A stretch of 64,000 nucleotides of DNA from JAWLHK01 sp041690355 [NCBI: bacterium] (GTDB taxonomy: Bacteria; J088; JAWLBW01). The translations under genes were made by a program, and so were the position numbers. The DNA lies in the NCBI GenBank assembly GCA_041690355.1, contig JAWLHK010000026.1, positions 5,745 to 69,744 of the forward strand. The letters run 5' to 3'. The notes below the pieces were generated by a model. The model worked only from the letters and a program-made list of their open reading frames with translations, did no database searches and was not told the DNA's origin. This document shows positions 10,598 through 17,364 of the stretch, piece by piece. The first letter of the stretch is position 1, and each line of letters opens with the position of its first letter.

Positions 10598-10993
10598 AAA
10601 CCGGCTTGGGCGCAGGTTTTGCGCGGATGCGTTGTTCAAGGCTTTCAATCCATCCGTTCAGCTGCTTCCCGATGGAGTTCACAAGTTCGAACAGGTCGAC
10701 TCGCTGCTTCTCCAAGTGCCTGTACCTTTTGTTACGGGCGACCACGTGAAGCATCGATCGGACTTCGCCGGCAGAACCACGAGCGATGAACAGGAACGCA
10801 ATCAGCTCTTTTGTCGTTCGCCGCTCGAAGCCCTCGGCGATGTTGTTTGAAACGGAGAGAGCAGCCTTTCCGAATTGCCTCCGCAAGTCCCCTGGTAGTC
10901 AAAGCTCTTGTCTCCGCAGAAGGCGAAGGTCTTGTCCGCCAATTCAACGGCAGCGTTCCAAACAGGCAAATCTTCAAACCGAGTGTCTTTCAT
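10596..10993 (-). pseudogene. Four-helix-bundle (23S rRNA intervening-sequence type) protein, frameshifted
   Basis: Starts at an ATG at 10993 with MKDTRFEDLPVWNAAVELAD, the typical family opening, in one frame. It continues in another frame with RRQFGKAALSVSNNIAEGFE, the typical second helix, then RGSAGEVRSMLHVVARNKRY. The switch lies in the C run at 10889-10892. Compared with the second copy at 32.25-32.53 kb, one base is missing after the Tyr-Gln codons. The family forms small, often pentameric, four-helix bundles related to Avd of diversity-generating retroelements; its cellular role is unknown. A single base error could also explain the shift. Confidence 0.85.
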
Positions 10994-11063
10994 AGCGGTT
11001 CCTCTTTCGGGAACCATCATGGGACATCGGTCAGACAATGGCTGTCTCGCTTCTCTCCCCCTT

Positions 11064-11091
11064 GATCATTGACCATCGACCATTGACCATT
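11064..11091 (-). repeat. Heptad array, right inverted repeat of IVP cassette 1
   Basis: Read on the minus strand: AATGGTC, AATGGTC, GATGGTC, AATGATC. It matches the left array at 27 of 28 positions, including the variant third unit. Confidence 0.95.
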
Positions 11092-11104
11092 GCGGCTTCG
11101 CCAC

Positions 11105-11167
11105 GAGCGCCTGGAAATCCTCCCCTACACCACCCTCTGCGTGCGCTGCCGGGAAGAGGCTTCCTGA
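11105..11167 (+). pseudogene. Duplicated 3' end of the dksA-like gene
   Basis: 63 nt encoding ERLEILPYTTLCVRCREEAS plus a stop, the same last 20 residues as the intact gene (10496-10558). Four bases differ (Arg, Leu, Glu and Ser codons), and all four changes are synonymous. There is no upstream coding sequence, so this is a tail fragment. Confidence 0.92.
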
Positions 11168-11269
11168 ACCAAGCGGGCTACTCTAGGCCGGGCGGTTCTC
11201 GCGTTCCCCTTCGATAGGTGTCCGTCAGAGAGAGCCCGCGGCATCAGCGTCCGGAAAAATCCACGGTGA

Positions 11270-11605
11270 TTACGAAACCTGGCTTCTTATGATCGAAACA
11301 AGCACCAAACTTAAAACAATTACGAACAGGAGCAAGTACGCCCGCTCTACCGCTCTCACCTGATTCCCTTGTCTGGTTAATTCGTCGTCACCAAGTTTTT
11401 CGAATGCGCGTGAGTTAAGAAACTTCCGAACAGAGTTGTTCGTTGAGATGGAGTTATTCTCGAGGATGCTTGGCGATCCTAGTTCCCGCCAAATATCTTC
11501 ATGGCGAGTTCGAAGCGCCTTCAAGAACCGACCCCTAACAAACAAGGTGATTACCGCCACTAGGGCAAGGGAACCAAGTACCGAGATGATAACCACAAAA
11601 TCCAT
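11270..11605 (-). CDS. Two-TM small protein, candidate immunity partner of the orphan Rhs tip
   Basis: 111 residues with a hydrophobic helix at each end (FVVIISVLGSLALVAVITLF and LLLFVIVLSLVLVSII) and a polar middle of about 60 residues. The layout resembles UspB-type stress proteins. It starts 7 nt after the stop of the orphan Rhs C-terminal module on the same strand, where Rhs immunity genes normally sit. Membrane-embedded immunity proteins usually neutralise membrane-acting toxins, so the pairing suggests a pore- or membrane-targeting tip. Base composition is richer in A+T than the housekeeping genes. Function is inferred from position only. Confidence 0.65.
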   Translation of the reverse strand: MDFVVIISVLGSLALVAVITLFVRGRFLKALRTRHEDIWRELGSPSILENNSISTNNSVRKFLNSRAFEKLGDDELTRQGNQVRAVERAYLLLFVIVLSLVLVSIIRSQVS

Positions 11606-11612
11606 GGTTGCC

Positions 11613-13694
11613 TCACTTGAAATTGATGATCGTACCGCCGTAACCTACGGTTACGCTGGCGCCTACACCAACCCCAAAACCAACACCACCCGAAACGGAA
11701 TTGCCGCCTTCGCTGATGGTACCGGACGCTGTGCCACCTACTCCACCCCCACCAGAAATGGAACCGGTTACATTTGCCCCACTTGACTGCCCTGCATTTA
11801 TGTCACCTGTGATCGAAGCACCAAAGCCAATCCCCCAGCCAACACCGACATTACCGGTAACACCATCGCCGGTTACCGAAACACTGCCTGTAGCTCCGAC
11901 TATACCGTTGCCCGCATTTACTGTAACGGTGACGCTACCATATTCATTGACGAAATCGGACACGGTATCTAAGAACCCGCTTCCCTCGTCGTCACCATCG
12001 CTATCTCCATCCCCGTCCGAGTCACCCCCGCCACCGAGCCCCGGGTCAGGTTGGTTTCGTATTGGACATATCGGAACAAGTCCGGATGGATCAATATAGT
12101 TGACGGGGTCATTGTTGACGTAGGCGTAGAGGCCTGTGCTTCCACCGGAGAATAACACTGGGTCCTTGGAGGTCCACCGGCCCGTGATAGAGTCGTAGTC
12201 CCGCTTACCAAAGCGTGTAAGTTTTGTGTCCTGGTCAATCAATCCACCGGCAAAGGCAAATGGCTGAAAATCCGGATTGGTGTCTGAAAGGATGTTCCCG
12301 AAAACGTCATATTTGATTTCCTGGACGACCTGGCCAGTGTGTGTATTAACCACCAAGACTGGGGACCCAGACTGGTCTGGGATGATTTGGTAGGCCGTAC
12401 CATCCTTTACGACATAGCTTGGTGTATTCGCCTGCGCACCATAAATGAAACGACTCACCACCTGCCCTCGGCCGTCCAACTCTGCCACGACTTTTCGCTT
12501 GCTTTTGTAGAGCCATCCTTTAACGAGCAAACCATTGACTTTTTTCCCAACGCGGCGATTGTTTCCATCAATCACATATTCAACTGTCTTGGAGACCACG
12601 CCGCCCGCATTCCTAAACACCACGCCGAGCAAGTTCCCAAATGCATTGTACGTAAACTCCTGGCTTTCCCCTGTAACTGTGTTCTCCTTCTTACCTAACT
12701 CCCCATTCGCCGTGTACTCATACACGAAATCGCCATACGACAGCAACCGATCCTGCGCATCATACGTACCCGTGAACGAACCAAGTTGCCCGCTGTAAGA
12801 AAGTCGATTCCCGTTCGCGTCGTACGTGTAGGTCGAAGAAGCGACCCCATTCTTGTCCACGCCCACCAACCGACCGGCGAGATCGTAGTGGTAGTCGAAG
12901 GTCGTGGTGACGCCGTTGACCGTCTCCGTCTTGCTCGAAATGCGTCCGATGGCATCACGCACATACGAAACGTCGTAAAGAGTGTTCGTACCGTTAAAGG
13001 TCGCCGTGTAGCCGATGGGTTCGGCGAATCCGTTGTAGCTGATCGAATCGGAAACGCCGCCGATGCTCGACCCCGTAATCAATCCATTATCAGGGTCACG
13101 AGCGATAACAAAGTTCACCGCTGAACCGTTGACCGTCGTGTTCGCCCCCGTCAACAATCCGTCCAAATCATAAGTGAAGTTCACGGTGTTCGCACCGTTA
13201 ACCGACTCCGAAGTGATCCAGAAGTTGTTGTCGTAAGTTCTCGATACAGAACCGTTGACCTCGCCGTTGCTCCACGTCGTGGAGAGCAGCAATGAACCAT
13301 CGTAAGCATACGACAGCACCCCACCATCCGGTGCTGTAATGTTCGCCAACCGACCAGCGGAGTCGTAGCCGAGCGTGGTGTCGCCACGGGGCTGTACGAT
13401 CTTCTTCAGTCGCCCCGTGTTTGGATTAGGCAGCGGAAGGCGAGAGTCGTTGTCCCCCTCGTAGAGGTACTCCACCGTGACGCCATCAGGTCGGTTCACT
13501 GCAACCAGTTGCTTCCACTGATGACAATAGAAACCGGAACCCCTGCTCTCTCCCCTGAAGACCGTTGTCGAGGGGATGGAGAGTGACCGACCCGTATAGC
13601 TGAAAGTGTAGCGACTCCGCCTCCACAAACCGCCGATTTTCGGGCGGAAAGATGGCCATTCTCCCCTGAACGAGCGGAGCGATTCGTGTAGCAA
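11613..13694 (-). CDS. Orphan Rhs core and C-terminal toxin tip, 5'-truncated
   Basis: The open frame runs from 13694, but the first 60 codons or so do not resemble Rhs. Homology begins at 13515 with QLVAVNRPDGVTVEYLYEG and contains YD repeats. The core ends at the YAYVNNDPVNYIDPSGL motif. It matches the full-length Rhs at 23.2-30.4 kb through the first 273 homologous residues (13 substitutions by my count), then diverges. The tip (154 residues, 11616-12077) is an Asp/Gly linker followed by a Gly/Ser/Thr/Val-rich repetitive sequence ending VGYGGTIINFK. It lacks a signal peptide and N-terminal domains, so it is a silent reservoir module unless recombined onto an intact gene. Confidence 0.88.
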   Translation of the reverse strand: MLHESLRSFRGEWPSFRPKIGGLWRRSRYTFSYTGRSLSIPSTTVFRGESRGSGFYCHQWKQLVAVNRPDGVTVEYLYEGDNDSRLPLPNPNTGRLKKIVQPRGDTTLGYDSAGRLANITAPDGGVLSYAYDGSLLLSTTWSNGEVNGSVSRTYDNNFWITSESVNGANTVNFTYDLDGLLTGANTTVNGSAVNFVIARDPDNGLITGSSIGGVSDSISYNGFAEPIGYTATFNGTNTLYDVSYVRDAIGRISSKTETVNGVTTTFDYHYDLAGRLVGVDKNGVASSTYTYDANGNRLSYSGQLGSFTGTYDAQDRLLSYGDFVYEYTANGELGKKENTVTGESQEFTYNAFGNLLGVVFRNAGGVVSKTVEYVIDGNNRRVGKKVNGLLVKGWLYKSKRKVVAELDGRGQVVSRFIYGAQANTPSYVVKDGTAYQIIPDQSGSPVLVVNTHTGQVVQEIKYDVFGNILSDTNPDFQPFAFAGGLIDQDTKLTRFGKRDYDSITGRWTSKDPVLFSGGSTGLYAYVNNDPVNYIDPSGLVPICPIRNQPDPGLGGGGDSDGDGDSDGDDEGSGFLDTVSDFVNEYGSVTVTVNAGNGIVGATGSVSVTGDGVTGNVGVGWGIGFGASITGDINAGQSSGANVTGSISGGGGVGGTASGTISEGGNSVSGGVGFGVGVGASVTVGYGGTIINFK
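12697..13515 (-). repeat. Rhs direct repeat, orphan copy
   Basis: 819 bp aligning without gaps to 24169-24987 in the same orientation. The right boundary is sharp: sequences match through the codons for Gln-Leu, then diverge completely at 13516/24988. Confidence 0.92.
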
Positions 13695-13768
13695 AAAATG
13701 TAGCTACTGGGGGTCAAAAACCCGGCTTTAAGCGTACAACCAGACATTGCGACTACTTGGCAGGCATT

Positions 13769-14766
13769 CTATTCTGCTGAGTTCTCATCGCCTGAAAGGT
13801 ATTCATCAAGTCGCAAAAAGGCTCGCCCCACTTCAGACAGCGCTAACTCATAAGTCAGTTCAAACCCTTCATCGTTGTCGTATTGAGCCTTGATTTCGTC
13901 CAGTGACATACCCTCGAACTGTTCAACGAAATCGTCCCATTCCATCGTATGCATGATTACTTCACCTTCAGCGCAGACGCCATGGTGGGTATCAAAAAGG
14001 TCTTCGAGATAGAACTCTCGATCCATATCGTCTTCAGGGTCGTCGCCTAGGCTGGGAAATGAGGCCCACGGAAAGAACATCTGCAACTGCTGCTTCAACA
14101 CATCAAAACCACCCCACAAAAAGAACCAACTTGACAGCTCGACAGGGGTCTCATCGCTCTTATCGAGGAGAGAAATACTTCCTCGTGGCACGACTTTATT
14201 TGTGAATACGACAAATCGCAAGACGAGTAAGCGCCCTTCATCGACGGCCTGTATCCATGGTTTTGCCAGATTGAGACGGAAGAGCCTCTGAATTGCCAAG
14301 GGTTCGGCAGTCAACGCTTCGAGAGCTTCTCTGTTCGGCTCGTCGATAACATTCTCCCGAGGGACTTCGACATACCAGCCCTTGGGCGTCCTTCTAGCCG
14401 TTGCCTCTGTAATCTCCTTCCAGTATGCCGTGCTGGAAGATTCGTCGAACAGAACTACAATCACTGGCAGATCGTACTTCAGCCAGTAGTCCAAGTCGTC
14501 AAGGCTTCCTCGATACCGCCACCCGTTCCCTGACGGCATCGGCTCGTCAAACGCGGATGTCCCTGCTTTCACCTGAACACCGAGAAGACGACCGGTCGGC
14601 ACATAATCTTTGCCCTTCTTCTCGGTGATCTCAATCTGGCGTCAATGCCGACATCGCGTTTTTCCTGTGGTCGATAAATGTAGCGCAGATTTCTCTCAAC
14701 CACATACTGGACGCCAGACTGCCCCGTATCTCCCGTCGCCTGCTTGTCAGAAACTGTTTTCGTCAT
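13769..14766 (-). pseudogene. DUF4365-type (PD-(D/E)XK-like) protein, frameshifted
   Basis: The N-terminal part starts at an ATG at 14766 (MTKTVSDKQATGDTGQSGVQ, then IYRPQEKRDVGIDA). It continues in another frame as QIEITEKKGKDYVPTGRLLG, then VQVKAGTSAFDEP. The family signature GID...E...QVK, a PD-(D/E)XK-like metal site, is split by the shift at about 14637-14641, where one base appears to be missing. DUF4365 proteins are commonly found in defence and mobile islands, but their activity is poorly known. The C-terminal 270 residues remain open from 14602. Confidence 0.78.
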
Positions 14767-14871
14767 GCTTTGGACTTGCAATGGATCAACTCTCACTCAT
14801 GGAACATATAGCCACACAGCAAGGCATTCTACCAAGCCTTCGCTCTGCTGTGTAGCTAGATTATCTCTGGG

Positions 14872-15984
14872 TCAGGTGGCCGAAAGAATACCGTCCATCT
14901 TCTCCGCCGCTTCTTTCTGCATCGTCGGGAGGACGTGGGAGTAGCAGTTGAGCGTCGTTTCGATGGAGGCGTGGCCGAGCCGTTCCTGCACGATCCGGGG
15001 ATGGACGTTCTTCTGAAACAGCAGGGTGGAAGAGGTATGGCGCAAATCCTGAAAGCGGATGTTCGGCAGTCCGGCCCGTTCAAGGATCGGCTTAAAGGAA
15101 GTCACATGGACGTTTTCCTTGCGCAGCGGATTGCCGCGTTTGTTGACGAAGATGAGAGAAGCATCCCATCCCTCTTTCTGCATCCGCCACTGGTGTTCCC
15201 GGAGAACCTTCATAGCGAATGCCGGCAGTTCGACCTTTCGGCGGCTGGTGGGGTTCTTCACGTCGGAGATGGCCAGTCTCCCTCGTACGTTGGCGAGACT
15301 TCTGCGGATGGTAATACTGGCGTTATCCCAGTCCACGTCCTTCCACTCCAGCGCCGCCAATTCTCCGAATCGGGCACCGGAGGCGATGGCAAGAACGTAC
15401 AGGGCGTAAAGGCGATTCTTCGCGGCCTCGGTGAGGAATCGTTGGGTCTGTTCAGGATCAAGAACAGTCCGGGGCCGATAACGAGGAACTTTCGGAGCCT
15501 TGGCATTCGTACAGGGGTTTTCGTGGAGGACGCCCCAATCCACCGCCTGTCGGAGAGACCGGTGGAGAACGGTGTGGAGATTCTTGCGGGTACGTCTTCC
15601 CAGCCCCTTTTCTTCGAGAAGCTGGTAGAAGTCCTGAATGGCGACGGTCGTCAGGTCAGCGAGCGCCACATGGCCGATGTACGGGGTGATGTGCAGGCGA
15701 ATGGTGGAGGCGTAGTTATCGACCGTGGTTGGTCGAAGGGTCATGGTGGCGTCCTGATGGAGCCAACGGTCGAGGTACTCCCCGACAGATTCCAGTGCCC
15801 CGGCACCGCGTTCATCGATGACCGTATGAAGGGCTGTTACCTTGGCCTCGACTTCTTCGCGGCTGGAACCGTATAGGACTTTCTTTCTGGCCTTTCGGGT
15901 GGCGGTCTTGGGGATGGATACAGCACCACACCAGCGTCCGTCTTTGCGCCGATAGATACTGCCCTGTTGATTACGTCCCGCCAT
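14872..15984 (-). CDS. Phage-type tyrosine integrase
   Basis: 370 residues with an N-terminal arm-type domain (GSIYRRKDGRWCGAVSIPK), a SAM-like core-binding domain at 65-165 and a catalytic domain at 175-360. Catalytic residues are Arg205 (SGARFGEL), a Lys near 250, Arg315 in RFQDLRHTSS, His338 and Tyr348. The first His of the HxxR box is Gln312. The gene is divergent from the CI-like repressor, as in phages and satellites. It is presumably the integrase of the 14.9-19.6 kb element. No tRNA or clear att pair is visible beside it. Confidence 0.95.
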   Translation of the reverse strand: MAGRNQQGSIYRRKDGRWCGAVSIPKTATRKARKKVLYGSSREEVEAKVTALHTVIDERGAGALESVGEYLDRWLHQDATMTLRPTTVDNYASTIRLHITPYIGHVALADLTTVAIQDFYQLLEEKGLGRRTRKNLHTVLHRSLRQAVDWGVLHENPCTNAKAPKVPRYRPRTVLDPEQTQRFLTEAAKNRLYALYVLAIASGARFGELAALEWKDVDWDNASITIRRSLANVRGRLAISDVKNPTSRRKVELPAFAMKVLREHQWRMQKEGWDASLIFVNKRGNPLRKENVHVTSFKPILERAGLPNIRFQDLRHTSSTLLFQKNVHPRIVQERLGHASIETTLNCYSHVLPTMQKEAAEKMDGILSAT

Positions 15985-16043
15985 CGATTCGTTACGTGGT
16001 TATCCCCCGCTCCCCGGCCACCGGGAAGTATGGCACTGTAGCA

Positions 16044-16084
16044 GTTGAGTCAACATGCAAAAAAGGTCTGGACGGTGACTCAAC
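16044..16084. promoter_or_regulatory. Candidate repressor operators between integrase and repressor genes
   Basis: GTTGAGTCAAC, a perfect dyad, lies at 16044-16054. A near copy, GGTGACTCAAC, lies at 16074-16084, 30 bp away (about three helical turns). A further half-site, GTTGACTCC, lies at 17000 upstream of the prim-pol gene. This arrangement fits a CI-like repressor controlling both directions. Confidence 0.5.
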
Positions 16085-16094
16085 GGTGGCCCCA

Positions 16095-16123
16095 TTCACA
16101 GAAGCGATGGACTGGCATACACT
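16095..16123 (+). promoter_or_regulatory. Candidate sigma70 promoter of the CI-like repressor
   Basis: TTCACA (16095-16100), a 17-bp spacer, then TACACT (16118-16123). Transcription would start near 16130, only a few bases before the ATG at 16133, so the mRNA would be leaderless or nearly so, as for lambda cI from PRM. Confidence 0.5.
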
Positions 16124-16132
16124 CGAAAGAAG

Positions 16133-16768
16133 ATGAGTACCATCGGCTCCATGATCCGCCAGAATCGCCGGAAGAAAGAGCTTTCGCAGGCGCAACTGGC
16201 GAAGAAGATCGGCATTGACGCAACTTTCCTCAGTCGTATAGAAACCGGCAAGGCGCGTATCAGTGTCCGTCATGCACCGGCGCTGGCGAAGGCCCTCGAT
16301 CTCGATGAAGCCGAGGTCATACAGGCCATCGAGGCATCGGCTCCACCCGTGAGTGGGCGCGGAGTCGGGAAAACGCCTGCTGGCAGTGAAGGCGGAAATG
16401 TCGCCGTGGTGGCCGAAATCGCGGCGGAAGAGGGTCGGTATACCCTTCTGGAAGAAAGTCCGCTTGTGGAGGCTCCGAGCGGCCTCAAATCGGCTGATCC
16501 GAACCTGCTTGCCGTCAGGATCAGCGGGAATGGTTACAGTCCACTGGCCGAAGACGGGGACATTCTCGTCATCTCCCCGGCACGGGCCTACCTGCCCAAC
16601 GATCTGGTATTTCTGCGCACGACGGACAATCGCGGTTACGTGGGAAAGATTCAGTTCGAGGGCGATCAGGTCGTACTCCTGCCCGTTCAGCCCAAGCAGG
16701 CGAAAATCCGGCGGAAGAAAGGCGAGATTGAAAGCCTCTCCCGTGTAGTCCTGCGCTACGTGGCGTAG
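16133..16768 (+). CDS. CI/LexA-like phage repressor (XRE HTH plus degenerate S24 domain)
   Basis: 211 residues. Residues 5-60 are an XRE helix-turn-helix (LSQAQLAKKIGIDATFLSRI). Residues about 100-205 are an S24-like dimerisation/peptidase domain (AVRISGNGYSPLAEDGDILV and NRGYVGKIQFEGD). Where active members have the G-D-S-M self-cleavage Ser, this protein has Gly134, although the Lys (172) is kept. It is therefore probably not cleaved by the RecA route. It should repress the element's integrase and replication genes through the nearby dyads. It starts at the ATG at 16133. Confidence 0.88.
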   Translation: MSTIGSMIRQNRRKKELSQAQLAKKIGIDATFLSRIETGKARISVRHAPALAKALDLDEAEVIQAIEASAPPVSGRGVGKTPAGSEGGNVAVVAEIAAEEGRYTLLEESPLVEAPSGLKSADPNLLAVRISGNGYSPLAEDGDILVISPARAYLPNDLVFLRTTDNRGYVGKIQFEGDQVVLLPVQPKQAKIRRKKGEIESLSRVVLRYVA

Positions 16769-17364
16769 CATCGCTATTCCCTCCCCGCCGCCTGTTCAGC
16801 GGCACATCCAACACATCGGGATCACGTATTCTGGCACATCGGGGATCGCTCCGGCAAGCGAGTGTCAAGTATACGGAGGGAGTGAAAATGAGTTTGCATT
16901 CCCAGTTTATAAACCGGGAGTAAAAGCCAGTGTTCCCTCTGAATAACTACTCGCGGATCACCTGTGAGAGTGCAATCACAAAATCACTTGGCCGGAGTAG
17001 TTGACTCCGGTGAGTATTCGGCTACCCAGTTGACGGGGGAAAGTGGGTATATTACTACCCGTTTTTGGCGGGGTTTTATGCGACCTGCACTGGAAAGGAA
17101 TGCTGGCATGGAACTAGCATAGTGTGGAGACGTGCCGGAAAACTCCCCTCACGGGATGGCACGAAGGAAATTTCGGGTCGTTGCCTGAGCCTTGATCGGG
17201 CGTTCTTTCTTTATCCGACTTCCTTCAACAAGACAGCGATGTGTGGTTGCAGAAAGAGTTTCTGCAAGCAGGCGAGCTATGCCAATACTCGCATAGCCTC
17301 TCCGATAGGAGAGTTACGCCCACACATCACCTTTGTTGAATGGCAGTTTCAAAAGGTGAAAGAA
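16769..17364. other. Hairpin-rich leader region upstream of the prim-pol gene
   Basis: About 600 nt without a convincing gene. Perfect or near-perfect hairpins occur at 16993-17011 (CCGGAGT arms), 17249-17265 (GCAGAAA arms, 3-nt loop) and 17298-17313 (CTCTCC arms, GATA loop). A weak terminator-like GGGTA...TACCC followed by T5 lies at 17045-17066. An 11-codon ORF with a good Shine-Dalgarno begins at 16888 (MSLHSQFINRE). The region could hold the element's replication origin or a regulatory RNA; both are inference. Confidence 0.5.

Larger units (their letters stand above)
10559..11104. mobile_element. IVP cassette 1 (four-helix-bundle gene between heptad inverted repeats)
   Basis: A 546-nt segment begins at the dksA stop codon and ends where a second copy of the dksA tail begins. 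It carries one gene of the rRNA intervening-sequence-protein (S23/four-helix-bundle) family on the minus strand. The ends carry inverted 28-bp arrays of four heptads each (10570-10597 and 11064-11091), identical in order apart from one base. No transposase is present, so movement, if any, would need help in trans. In several bacteria the same protein family is encoded inside inserted sequences in 23S rRNA genes; here the insertion is next to a protein gene. Confidence 0.8.

Noticed and set aside
10596-10993. IVP gene as the Avd component of a diversity-generating retroelement
   Set aside because: No reverse transcriptase, template repeat or variable repeat was found nearby. The sequence is closer to rRNA intervening-sequence proteins.
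17065-17364. Upstream extension of the prim-pol gene by 100 codons
   Set aside because: The stretch is hairpin-rich, Cys-rich and not protein-like. A good ribosome site precedes the ATG at 17365.
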